From Spisula solida (taxonomy: Eukaryota > Mollusca > Bivalvia > Venerida > Mactridae), in assembly GCA_947247005.1 (NCBI GenBank), contig OX365955.1, positions 37,179,822 to 37,243,821 of the forward strand: a stretch of DNA of 64,000 bases, written 5' to 3'. Below, one piece after another: positions 13,392 to 24,769 of the stretch. Below the pieces are notes generated by a model that did no database searches, was not told the DNA's origin, and worked only from the letters and a program-made list of their open reading frames with translations. The position numbers and the translations under genes are program-made. Numbering within the stretch: the first letter of the stretch is position 1; every line of letters begins with the position of its first letter.

Positions 13392-13939
13392 TTTGACTAA
13401 AGTTTGACTTCTAAGAGGTCTTCTCAAAGGTAGCACATTTATACCTTCGAAGACGGTTTCTCGTAGCATCGGTATGTGAAGCTGTTCTTGAATCACTAGT
13501 ACATTAGTAAACAGTGTCTTACGCTATATATGTGGTGCATAATCTCGTCGTGAAAGAGAGATTGTTGGTTTTCAGTGAGATGTGTTGACTCATTGGATTG
13601 ACTTTAATGCATAACATATCCGGGAGTGGCCATGCGATGGACCCGGCGCACTGCGCCCCGGAAATTAATCATCAAATAATTGTTTTGAATTGTGATCAAA
13701 TACCAGCGGTGCAATTGTCAGTAATTGAGGAATCTCCTTTTCGTCCTTTTCGTCGGGAAATCTCCTTTTCGTATTTTAGCCATACCTTTGATTTGTTAAT
13801 TTGTCCATAGTTGTATGATTTATGTGTATTGTTTTAACCATGTCTTAATCGTGATTGTACAGCACTTTTGAACGTGTATATACATGGAAAAAGGGCTATT
13901 TAAATATGGTATAATAATAATAATAATAGTATGTTAATG

Positions 13940-16900
13940 GAAGTCGCAATAAAAAGCAAGGAAACAATAACAAGACAATGCCAATTCAATTCAAAGCCTT
14001 AACTGTATTAAATGAAAGAACGAAGTCTTTATGTGGAAAACATAATTTGCAAACCGATTTTTATCACGGCTTATAACTTAATTTTATCTTTATACATATT
14101 CATGGAGAGTTATCAGCTGACAACTTAACTCGTGTGGTTTAAACTTTATTTATATTTGTCTCCAAATCATGGTTTACAGGCATGGTGTTGACAGCATTAT
14201 ACCATGAATAATACATTGCTTTCTACGTATTACAGAGTTATGTTTTATATTGGAAGCGATAACGTAGGAAGTTTGATAACAACATCAACCACCACTATTT
14301 GACCTAATGTCAGTGAGAATTACTACATTTCAGCGCTTCTGTTTTCATAAGCAAAGGCAACATTCTGTAAAAAGCAAGAAATCAATGACGCAGAATTAAT
14401 AGCACAGCCTACAATCCTGATATCCTTATAGATAATAAACCCATTTTCATGGTTCAAAGCGCGTGAGCAATATATCGAAGACATGCTAGGTAATAATGGC
14501 AACTTTTACAGCTTCGAACAGTTTAAAGAAAGGAATAATCTTATAACCAATTATGTTTGTCAGAGAAAAACATATTTATGTTTCTAATGTTTCTAATGGG
14601 ATGTGTAAAAGTGGACCCTTATTCAGGTAAAGATCACCAAATAGATTTGTTTGTGAACCCAATGTAAAGTGACAATGACCATGGCGTTCAAAATCTATTA
14701 ATCAATGTTCTAAGCAGATTTGTCAAGACATACCACCAGTTCCAGTCACACCAAAGTTTTTACCTGAATACTTGAGTGTATATGATTTTGCTCGGCGTAT
14801 ACATTTAGTATGTATTTACGTTTTCAAACACGTCATTAAAATGCAACACGAATCCAACCCCCAGTCAAATACAAAGACTTCTATTTACTCTAGTCCGCCA
14901 TACACAGTCAATTCGCCATTAAATAGCAATGCTAACATTTGCATAAACCGTTTCCAAGGAACCAGTTATGCAATTACTTAATGAAATATGTATCCAAACT
15001 AGACACACCATGTCTAGATTAATAGAGATAAGCCATGTAAAAGACGGAATAATACATTGTAGAGTTCCACAACAAAAACAATCGAATCATTTCTTTCAGT
15101 CGTTCTTGTCAATAATAATAATGGAAGATTAGAAATCAATCTGAATGCAATTGCTGCTAATTGACAATCCTAATAGAAAATGCATCTATTGTATCTAACC
15201 CACGTAATATAGTACATGTATAGTACGTCATTCAATGTCGTCAACGGAGATATTACTTGTGTACTTAAATTAAAATGTGCGAGTAGTTTTTGTAATTACT
15301 CTTTGGTAAATGCCTTAATTTATACTTTATTATTTTGACATTAGCACGGAGAAAGTGCACGAGGAAAGTACATTTGGTGTAATTCTTACTTTCATCAAAT
15401 GGCGCGAAGAATATTATTGTTATTATTGCTAACACGACTTGTTTACTTGTGACCTGTTTACTTAACGTTGTGTACATAAATATTGCAATTTCTCTTACTA
15501 ATATCTCATTTCAATAGCTGTCATTTGTAATAGTATGTGGCTTAGTGAATAAGGTTTTCGGTTTTACTGATTTCTTCCTAGTAAACTGTTTAAAACAATA
15601 AAAATATAATGTTATAATATTGCAAAGTTTGTTTATAAGCGACATATCTGAATAAATAGACTATAGTTTGCATACGTTTGTATACAAGGGGCATATTTAT
15701 TGACTTGTCAAAAATGCACAAAAAGATTCGAACGCATGTTTTCTTCTAAAGTAGCCCAATGACCTTGGACAGTCAAAGAATGTCAAAGGGTGGCTGAATT
15801 GCTGAAAGCGAAACCCGAAAATTGGTTACTTAACTTACTAGTTGTATTGTGTTATAATGTTAATTTGACAGGTCAAAAGAAATGCACAATTCCTAATTAA
15901 ACAAAGTGTTTACTATGTATCCAGCATAAACATGCCACAAGAGGACCAAGACGATATAATTATGGAGAATCGACGCGTAGATAAAACTCTTCCTTGATGA
16001 TACAACGCTTTTTAAAAGTCGACAAACGAACATGTTAAAACAAATGAAAACGACGTATGTGATAAACAATTGGGAGGTTAATCAGATAGATAGCACAGTT
16101 TTAGAACATCGCTTTCTCTGTGTAATGACCATTACATTTGGAGATATATAGTTTTAGTGTTTAATTAAGTACCTAAGATAAGCGTCAAGGCAACTAACCG
16201 CGATTTAATCGCTGTTTATACGTTGATAAGAAGAAACCCCATATATGGACAACATCTCAATCGATCGCCAGTCTTCGAAAGCATACATGTGTAAAGCATT
16301 TACATTGGCCCATGTTTCTTTATAGTACTATCTGGTGCGATTCCAACCGAACCAAGACAAAAAGATAAAATCAGATCAGACAGGGAAGGCAGCACTTAAC
16401 AGAAACAGCATAGCACAAAAGGCGCAAAAAGGAACAAACAAAAAGAAAAATGATCATAGACCACAAGCACAAAACTGAACATAAAAACAATGTTTAAAAT
16501 CAAAGTAATGACATATACAAATACGAATACGAACGTTTATTTTGCATAAAGCATAATACAATGCTTATAACAAATAAATGAAAAACAATGCTTATAACAA
16601 ATAGATGAAAAACATGAATTTTCAGGAGACAAACAAATATAGAATGAATACATTGATATTAAGCGTTGTGTGTTCAAAGTCCGGCTGGATTCGTAAGTAT
16701 ACAAAGTCATGCACATATTACAATTATTCTATTACCGAAAGAATGCAATGGGCATTACTTAGTACAAAATATACACACATGGGTACAGGAGTCGAGCTCC
16801 AAGTTCTAAAACTAATTTACAACTGTCTCCTTTCACACATAGGCATTTGGTTTCACCACACCGTAAATTCATGATTTGCCTTAGTCACTGATAGACCCGG

Positions 16901-18214
16901 GTACCGAAAATAAAAAAGGTTGTACAGGTTCCATCTTTATCCACAACGGAAGTGGACCCATACACTAACAAAACCTCGTAAAAAGACAGAAATATTCATA
17001 TTACCAATTCATTCGAGTTAAGTTAACAGCATATAAGCGATAATCGACTCTGAATCAATGATACTATATATTACAGTGGCACATTAAGTCCCCCAATCTC
17101 TAAGTAGCTCAACAGTCATCAACCTAATTTTCAAGCACTCACATGCGTATACAAGAGAGCTTTTATGACGTCATTAATACTGGTGAACGTGACTGTGTTC
17201 ACGATACAAATCTTTTAGCACATGAATTAATGTGCTTGTGAACAAGTAGAACTCTCTGATAAACTAGTTTAATTACTGTGTATTGGTGTATAATGTCAAT
17301 ACCAACGTGGCGAATCAAGTTTATTTGGTCTGTCAACACTATATACATAATGCACTGCTAGCGCTGTGGCCATGTAAGTGAATGGTCCGATGTTCCATCC
17401 CCGGACAGGTTGTATATTTATTTTCTCACCTTGTGACAAATGGCACCCAACGGGTACGGTAATTTCATATGCTAATTTGGAACGATTTAACAATTTAGCT
17501 TGAAAATAAGACGCGACCTGAACCTGTTCACAATATGGGTGGGAGATTACTTCGGATGTTTACATTTACCCGAATCAGGTTAAAGAAAATGTGTTGATAT
17601 CATATATATAATATGGCGTATCACATGGACATAAAATTCCAATTACAAATGTACTTGAATAGGGTGCGACGGACAAGAACGAGCTATAATTACGGAGTGC
17701 CAGGTAATTGGGTCTGTCAATACTATACGCACATTAATATTCCGAACACAAGTCAGTTTATATTCTCCAATACAAACTCAGCAACATCATTATTGTTGAT
17801 ACATACAGAAAGCAATGAGATTATAAACGATCGTAATGAGTTACATCGACTCCTGGTTGAATAAGCAATATTTATAATGCCAGACCACGCGTCTATCTCG
17901 TTATAATTACATTTTATAATAAGTCGGTTAAGTTATAAATAGCGACATAAAGGACACTGACTTATCATTATAAATGAATACGAAACATTAATACGCTGTA
18001 AAATAGTTTTTTATCCTACCAAATGATCCAGGAGGGATAATTGCAGATAGTAAGGAAATAACTGCGCAGAGACTTAATGTATTTGATATTATATCATATT
18101 ATGTACATGTGTTTACAATAACAACCCATCAAAGATGGATGTATAAACATTATAATGATCGTTTATAGAATGCTGTCAGCCACATCGATATATACTAGGT
18201 ACTCATCACACAGG
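13940..18214. other. Long AT-rich stretch without a recognisable gene
   Basis: Only short open frames (65-89 residues) with no motif. 16384-16490 carries ACAGAAACAGCATAGCAC wording also seen downstream of gene copies 2 and 3. No inverted-repeat pair or tandem array stood out on reading. Confidence 0.45.
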
Positions 18215-19097
18215 TAATACCCCAATCACACGAGAGTCGGAATAGGCCGGAATGCCGCAGGAATAGCGATTAGGGGTACATTCTTGTATGTTCGAAGTGT
18301 ATTCCGTCTGTATTCCGAGTACATTTTGTCTAATAATAATTCATACTGGTCATTTCGAATGTTTTCAAATGATCTAAACCTAAAATGTATATTAATTCAA
18401 ATATTCCAGATCGCATGCCATCGGAATACCCGGAATGTCACCAAAATGTAAAATTTGAGGTGTATTCCTGCGTAATCGAAGTACATTCTGAACATATTCC
18501 GTCATATTCTGTTTGTATTCGTAGTACATTCCATATATTCCTGCCTATTCTTGCCGCCACTTCGAATGTTTTGCGCATGTTTAAAACTATCGAGATCGAT
18601 TCGAAGTCGGCGAAATATCGAACGACTATCGAAATGTATTCTTTCTACATTCTGATTACATTTTAAATATTCTTACGGCATTCTGGCTACATTCGAAACA
18701 TTACTTAAAACCACTATATGTACTGTTATTAAACATATCACCCGTGCCAGAGTCGGTAGAAGAAGTAATTCTACGGTTGCTGCTCTTGCTAAATCCCGTG
18801 CAAAACGGTCCGATGACTGTGTGTACCGTAGTGTGATAACACACGCGTGTACGTTCTCCGCTATCATTCCAGACGGGTTCGAAGTGTATTCGAGTTATAT
18901 CCGAAGTATATTCGAATTGTATTTGAATTGCATTCGAATTGTATTCGAAGTATTCCAACGGTATTTTGACAAGGCTACAATAATTTTGGTCAATTCGAAT
19001 TATCATTCGGAATGTATTTCGATTTTTTATTCTTTCTCCATTCCGACTCATTCGGGCCCATTCCGGTTGATTCGAGATTCGTGTGATTGGGGTATTA
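18215..19097. mobile_element. 883-bp inverted-repeat element beginning TAATACCCCAATCACACGA
   Basis: Perfect 19-bp terminal inverted repeats: TAATACCCCAATCACACGA at 18215-18233 and its complement at 19079-19097. The interior is filled with many ATTCGAA, GGAATGTATTC and ATTCCG subterminal motifs. Frames of 93-132 residues overlap it but shift between its repeated halves, so they are not genes. No unambiguous target duplication. The superfamily is uncertain. Confidence 0.65.
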
Positions 19098-19103
19098 TTA
19101 TTC

Positions 19104-19600
19104 TTGCGGCCACTTCGAATGTTTTGCGCATGTTCAAAACTATCGAGATAGATTCGAAGTCGGCGAAATATCGAACGGCTATCGAAATGTATTCTTCCTA
19201 CATTCTGATTACATTTTAAATATTCTTACGGCATTCTGACTATATTCGAAACATTACTTTAAACCACTATACGTACTGTTATTAAACTCACCACCCGTGC
19301 CAGAGACAGTAGAAGAAGTAAATGCCCGTGCTAAATCCCGTGCAAAACGGTCCGAGGACTGTGTGTACCGTAATGTGATAATACACACGTGTACGTTCTC
19401 CGCTATCATTCCGGACGGATTCGAAGTATATTCGAGTTATATTCGAAGTATATTCGAATTGTGTTTGGATTGTACCGAATCGTATTCGAAGTATAACAAC
19501 GGCTACATTAATTTTGGTCAATTCGAATTATTATTCGGAATGTGTTCCGAATTTTTATTCTTTCTCCATTCCGACTCATTCGGGCCCATTCCGGCTGGTT
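19104..19600. repeat. Partial direct duplication of the 18.2-kb element
   Basis: Repeats 18551-19078 at an offset of 553 bases, beginning at TTGCGGCCACTTCGAATG and running to the ATTCGGGCCCATTCCGG segment. It stops exactly where the foldback element at 19601 begins and lacks the terminal CGTGTGATTGGGG of the first unit. Small indels change the reading frame between the copies. Confidence 0.75.
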
Positions 19601-19833
19601 CGATTTTGGTCGGGGACACTTTGTCAGTCCGAATGAATATTTGTCAGTCTGAATGAATATTTGTCGGTCAAAATTAATATTTGTCTATTTTAATTTTTAA
19701 TATTTTTTTGGACTGACAAATATTAATTTTGACCGACAATTATTGATTCAGACTGACAAATATTCATTCGGACTGACAACATGTTTGTTTCTAGTCAGTC
19801 GGAAAAAGGACAAAGTGTCCCCGACCAAAATCG
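19601..19833. mobile_element. 233-bp foldback element with perfect 25-bp ends
   Basis: The first 25 bases (CGATTTTGGTCGGGGACACT then TTGTC) are the exact complement of the last 25 (19809-19833). Inside, the arms carry TTTGTCAGTCCGAATGAATA-like units in opposite orientation around an AT-rich loop near 19690, so nearly the whole element can pair with itself. Related units occur at 6431-6465. Non-coding. Confidence 0.8.
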
Positions 19834-20108
19834 ACAACATACTGTTAAAAAGGATTTTACGAGCATCTGTCGATTAATGATGCACATCGAAGACTGTCCA
19901 GCTCGACTGAATCTATTGTCATAAGTCTGAAATATTTCTTCATTTTGGTAACTAAACTTTTGAAAGATTTTCTCATTCATTTAACTGTTTTTAATACAGT
20001 GTTAAACTTGTACAGTCACAGTGTAACACACGATGCCTTGTACTGATGTAAACAATCGGTGTGAAAAATCGGTACGAGTACGACAGGCTTACTTTCACAT
20101 TCATCAAG
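19834..20108. other. Spacer, nothing recognised
   Basis: AT-rich spacer between two foldback elements; no motif seen. Confidence 0.4.
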
Positions 20109-20114
20109 GTTTAA

Positions 20115-21039
20115 GGTACATTGGTTAGCTGAAATTGAAGTTATCACAGTGAAACTGTGTCAGAAAACAATTTGATTTTTCAAGTATGCAATATAATCTT
20201 CTGCCAAAATTATTATGCTATATTGAAATATGTACATTCATAAAAATATTTGTATCAAAAAATGAAAATTCAATTTGTAAAAAAGTGTTTTATCACACAT
20301 TGAAAATTGCCAATTTTTGTGCAAATGTGCTGCAAAAAGTAATCATTCAAACTAAGTATAAATCACACTGCTATGTTCCCCAATCTAGTATTCAGGTGCT
20401 CGACTATAGAATAAAAGTATATCAATTATATTTATCCCATTAATCACTGAATATTAAACCATGTATAACTTAAAATTCTGTTTTGTATTTAACATTTGTA
20501 GAAGGCATTTGTGTAGAAACTTTCTATTCATGGGATTAGTTGCAATCAAAACAAGTCATTGACAAACCCATTGATTATCAACGGTCATCCTTTTGTGCCC
20601 TTTGATAGCTAAATCAACAGATACACACACACATTACACTTACAATAATCAGCTGTGTGTAAATCTAATTTGTCAATTCTAGTAATAAAGTGGTCAAACG
20701 TTTTGATACAATGAGTGGATATCATTAATATACTTTATTAGGGATATAGTCGAGCACCAGGATAAAAGATTGGAGTACGTAACAATGTGATTTATATTAA
20801 ATTTGAGTGAGTTCGTTTTACAGGATTTTGACACAAAAAATGACAATTTTCAATTTGAGATAAAACACCTTTTATAAAATACTTTTTCATTTTTTGATAT
20901 GAATATCCATTACATATATGTATTCTTTCAATTTAACATAATTGTTTTTATTAAAAAACCTGTTGCCGACTTGAAAAATTAAATTATTTCCTGATACGGT
21001 TACACACTGATTGGTTCAATTTCAGCTAACCAAATTACC
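20115..21039. mobile_element. ~925-bp long-arm foldback element flanked by TTAA
   Basis: The ends are inverted: GGTACATTGGTTAGCTGAAA on the left against GGTAATTTGGTTAGCTGAAA on the right-hand complement. Pairing continues far inward, for example AAATGAAAATTCAATTTG near 20265 and GGTGCTCGACTATA near 20395 pair with 20840-20900 and 20745-20765. Each arm is about 300 bases. TTAA lies directly outside both ends (20111-20114, 21040-21043), the target duplication used by piggyBac-type transposases. No transposase is encoded. Confidence 0.65.
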
Positions 21040-21785
21040 TTAAACTCTGTATCGGATGTTGATTAAATTGTATTTCTACGTTCGTTGTGAGTATTAAAGA
21101 CGATTTTCCTTGTCCAACAAGTACTCGCATCGTGTAATCAGTAATTATCGGCTATTTTTGATAAGATTTATCAAAACATTACCTACTTCCGCTGACTCAC
21201 TATGGATACGGTGTAACGGTAAGAATGGAATGGGTATACGGGCTTCGCGTCTCGGAGTTTTTATCTCCCCTTACTGAATGTTTGTTTATTTTAGTGAATA
21301 CATTTTAAAATAATACTTATTTAATAGAATATTTTCGGGCTCTATAGTTTCGTGATTTAGAAACTTCACATATTATTCCATTCACTTCTTCGCACTTCGT
21401 AAATTCGTAAACCGGAAATAACTTTTCTTAAAAGCATTAGTACCGACTGACAGACTTTACGAATCCAAGCACGGGCCCATTACCATTATGGTGATTTTTA
21501 AATCGCCTATCATAGCCATTATGAATACAAGATAGTGATTGAATGTTTATTATCATTTTGATTCATCACGAACTGCCATATCGCAAAGTACTCTCAAAGA
21601 ACATAGATAAAATTATCTATAGTCCATAGTAATGTATATCTATGTTATTGGAGATGTTTTTATTTGCGTTATCTTTCGTTCGTCACTGACCTAGACAGTG
21701 TTTCCGAACATCAAGTAGGAATATTTAGCACGCCGAAATTATACTAGTTCATTATAAGTAGTACTACTGCGTATGAATAAGGAAT

Positions 21786-21816
21786 ATGGTGGAAGCAAAT
21801 ATTCTAGCTACGATTG
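21786..21816 (+). CDS. C4-like copy 1, exon 1 (start exon)
   Basis: ATG followed by nine codons and one base, ending at the donor GTATGT. Its phase-1 end joins the next exon to give an MVEANILATIG then YFIILINLLALQC leader. It is supported by reading-phase match, hydrophobic leader continuity and the equivalent tiny exons of copies 2 and 3. It is the least certain exon because it is so short. Confidence 0.6.
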
Positions 21817-24763
21817 GTATGTTCTTATTTACATTCAAAGTGGTCTACTAAGAGTTAATTCAAGTATTTTATCTCAATCTTATTATCTTCTCTCTCCATA
21901 GTCATTGCCTGTGCTTGATCTGTTGGACTATGAACGTTGCCTTCCAATGATGTATTAGAACAAAGTACTGCTGTGCGCCATTGACGTGTTGTTTGTGTGT
22001 TATGTTTTCTGTGCTCGGTTGGTTCAGTTGGGCATTGTTTCTTGTATGTTTTTAATGTTTTCTGTGCTCGGATGGGTGGTTTGAGTGCTGCTTTTCCTGT
22101 CTGACTTAATAATATCTTTTTCTAAATAATTTTAACAATTTGTCATTTATGTATACTGAAATTAGGTGTAGAACTAGTACATATACTTTACCCACAACAA
22201 TGATAGTCTAGCCTATCTAAGCTATTTGCCAATGGATATATTATATTGGGTGATTGAAGCAGTCTATTGTTTACGTGCTACTTTGATATAAACAAGAAAT
22301 ATCTTTAAAAAAAACAGCGTTAATTAATATAGCAGATCAGTGTACTTGTTTTCAATGAAGATGCGGACGTTATTTCATATCGTTGAAATTGAAAACACAA
22401 ATCGAACTAGAATGTATGTATTTATGCATGTATATTGTTATACATACATGTATACTGTTTAAAGAATAATTATATAGGTATGTGTATAATTATATGTCTA
22501 TAATCTGTGGTCAAACAGCTAGTAACGTCATACACTTCGTATCGTGAGAAACGCGAATAACAGATATATGTGTGTATCTATTTAGTGAAGCAATACCACG
22601 TGACTTTTGACTACAGATACAAGATGAAATTTGTAAACATTGAAAAATAAAATAGTATTTTATTTCTTCCTCGATTTCTATTAAATATACACCACGCTAA
22701 GGGGACAATTATTTGCTTTCCATGCCGTTTTGTCCATTACCTTGTGAAACCATTGAACGTGTATGTTTCACAGGGTAATGGAAAAATCGGTAAAACTGCT
22801 GAAAAAGATCTTATATTTCATGGAAAGAAAGTACTTTTCTCCTTAGTTAGGCGTATATTTCTTAGAATTCGATGAAGAAATAAAATACTTATGGCTATAT
22901 TTACAAATGTAATTTGTTTGCAGTATCTTTTGTGATGAGTACAGCATATTCCTACCTATCAGAATCCTGTATCTATTTTCTCCTAATTTATTTGCAAACA
23001 TTTCATTGTTTTTTGAAGTGGTCAAAACGAGGTTGAATATTAAGCTAGACAACTAACGCTGAAAAAACTATGATTTGATGATGATGTACTAGTAATGTGT
23101 TAGGACTAATGGCTGTTTTATTCAAAGACCACTAACATGAGTTTGGTTGTAGACTAACTGAAATCCTAGCTAGTGTTCTGACTGAAATGCTCTTGTGTAA
23201 CTTTAACTGTGGAATCAATTACATTTATTTACAGGGTACTTCATTATACTCATCAACCTTCTGGCTTTACAATGCGATGAACAGAAGAGACTTTTGTTAC
23301 ACAGCAGTGATGATATTGCACTAGAGTTTCAGACATTGCGACAAGAAATAGCGGATTTAAAAGCAACTCATTCACAAGAAATCGCTAGCCTTAAAACACA
23401 GATTAAAGGTTGGTATTAGGCAGTCAAAGTCTAAGACAACTTTTTAGGAGTAACGTCAATACCAACCAAAGGTATTTCTCATCTAGAAAATGTTGAAGTA
23501 TAATTGTGTCATCATTCATTCACTTATTTGTTCTAACGCCGGTATTTTTTATAAACGGATAACTAAATCATAAGACAATGAATAAACTACAACACATTGT
23601 AAAAACTATTGTTATGGTATGTATACGACGCCCTGGAAGTGAATGCTTATTAGTGGATGTTACAAATGACGTTAACATGGCTTTTAATAAGCACATACAA
23701 ATGTATATATAATTTTTTCTTATACATATCTTTGCAGAAAGAGGCTCTACATATATACGATGGGGACGGACTATTTGTGACGGAAACAACACGTCTAAGG
23801 TTTATTCTGGTAAGTATGACCAGCCTGACATGTGAACTAGTCGACAAAGTATTAAATTCTCGCCACTTGTAATATGGTTCGTGTATTTTTGTTAAATCAA
23901 AATTGCATCATATCTGAGTTAAGCATTGCTTTATCACTCGCTAGCTCTGGGTTCGATTCCCTGTCTGTACATGCTGAATGTGTCATTCAATGACATCCAG
24001 CTGCGGTCATATGCCCCATCGTCTCTGCACTTGAAAAACATAGTAATGACACATTTAGTTAATTAAATGGAAACTGGTGACCACTAAGACAGGTTTGACT
24101 GCATATTACTGTAGTAAATGATGGTGCAAACTTAACATTGGATATACGGATAACAATATTATATTATACTACTCGTAGGGCATTGTAATATTAAACTTAA
24201 TTAATATAATTTAAATGATTATATAGTAACTTTTAAGAGCAATCGACATGCATTTATAAGTTATCTTATATTTTCATCTTATAGGATTTACAGCTGGATC
24301 CCCATATAATATATCGGGTGGTGCAGCAAGCTTTGTCTGTCTACCTGAACATCCGACATGGGCAAAATATAAGGACGGGATTCAGAATATCGGTGGCTAC
24401 ATATCGGGGACAGAGTACCAAGAGACGTCGTACTTACAGCCGTTTCCACATAACATGCATAACGAGGATGCACCATGTGTTCTATGCCACTCCCCACGCG
24501 CAGTAACAATTATGATTCCTGGGCGAACTAGTTGTTACTCAGGATGGACACTGGAATACACAGGGTATCTCATGACTGGTCATATCGGTCATACTGCAGC
24601 AACCGACTATGCTTGCGTTGATTCCAATCCAGAAGCCATATATCATGGGGAAGCTAACCTAAATGGGAAACTCTTTTACTTCACAGAAGTAAAATGTGGG
24701 TCACTTCCGTGTCAGGAATATCCAAATGGACGTGAAATTGCTTGTGCCGTCTGTTCACAGTAA
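21786..24763 (+). CDS. C4-like secreted protein, copy 1 (four exons, intact)
   Basis: Predicted product of 251 residues from exons 21786-21816, 23235-23408, 23738-23809 and 24285-24763. All junctions are GT-AG and phase 1. The N terminus is hydrophobic up to LINLLALQC, as in a signal peptide. A short coiled coil follows (LRQEIADLKATHSQEIASLK), then the RWGRTIC motif, then a Cys-rich domain with CLPEHP, CVLCH, MIPGRTSCY, GWTLEYTGYLM, KCGSLPC and ACAVC. This domain is what bivalve annotations call short-chain collagen C4-like, after a sponge collagen. No Gly-X-Y tract is present, so it is not a collagen itself. An extracellular trimer-forming role is inferred from the coiled coil; the function is unknown. 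First member of a three-gene tandem family, and the most diverged of the three. Confidence 0.85.
22725..22790 (+). other. 66-nt near-perfect hairpin in intron 1 of copy 1
   Basis: CCGTTTTGTCCATTACC followed by TTGTGAAAC pairs with the complementary arm ending in CGG at 22790: a 26-bp stem with two mismatches and one G-U pair, and a 14-base loop. The size fits a microRNA precursor, but a tiny palindromic element is just as possible from sequence alone. Confidence 0.45.
23235..23408 (+). CDS. C4-like copy 1, exon 2 (leader and coiled coil)
   Basis: Preceded by TTTACAG and ended by the donor GTTGGT. It encodes the end of the hydrophobic leader, Cys-Asp-Glu after it, the conserved LLLHSSDDIALEFQTLRQEI block and one 11-residue coiled-coil unit plus a heptad. 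At 174 nt it is the shortest of the three paralogous exons. Confidence 0.85.
23738..23809 (+). CDS. C4-like copy 1, exon 3 (72 nt)
   Basis: Acceptor TTTGCAG, donor GTAAGT. Encodes ERGSTYIRWGRTICDGNN and then TSKVYS, the start of the C4-like domain. Length and phase are identical to the corresponding exons of copies 2 and 3. Confidence 0.9.
23915..24070 (+). mobile_element. SINE fragment in intron 3 of copy 1
   Basis: CGCTAGCTCTGGGTTCGATT at 23939 ends in a perfect B-box (GGTTCGATTCC), as in the 3' half of a tRNA-derived SINE head. A non-tRNA body continues to about 24070 (CATGCTGAATGTGTCATTC, then GACATCCAGCTGCGGTCAT). The A-box half is missing or diverged, so it is 5'-truncated. Confidence 0.55.
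24285..24763 (+). CDS. C4-like copy 1, exon 4 (Cys-rich domain and stop)
   Basis: Acceptor TCTTATAG. Encodes the body of the C4-like domain from FTAGSPYN to VCSQ, then TAA at 24761-24763. Nine cysteines lie at the positions conserved in copy 2. Its length, 479 nt, is exactly that of copy 2. A possible polyadenylation signal AATAAA lies at 25326-25331. Confidence 0.92.
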
Positions 24764-24769
24764 TATTTT

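Larger units (their letters stand above)
10965..13930 (+). mobile_element. 5'-truncated, decayed CR1/L2-like LINE
   Basis: A non-LTR retrotransposon remnant. In order: the end of an apurinic-type endonuclease (QHVTGATHVAGHTLDVVI, about 11032-11110), a linker frame (11511-11942), reverse transcriptase (12048-12570), and the C-terminal region (LDYCNARCAALPK, then PVLKDLHWLPVQYRVEYKVL, 12930-13130). Several frameshifts and stops break it. The 3' end is typical for this group: a GCTATTTAAATA-type terminal segment followed by (TAA)n at 13911-13928. The 5' end is lost near 10965, inside the endonuclease. CR1/L2 assignment rests on the motif wording and the simple-repeat 3' tail. Confidence 0.85.

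Noticed and set aside
19297..19656. 119-codon frame beginning PETVEEVNARAKSRAKRS
   Set aside because: The duplicated segment at 18.74 kb has a different frame because of indels, and the frame runs into the foldback element at 19601. Not a conserved protein.
24288..24509. Antisense frames opposite exon 4 of copy 1 (similar ones at 42480-42716 and 52134-52364)
   Set aside because: They recur only because they are shadows of the conserved exon on the other strand.
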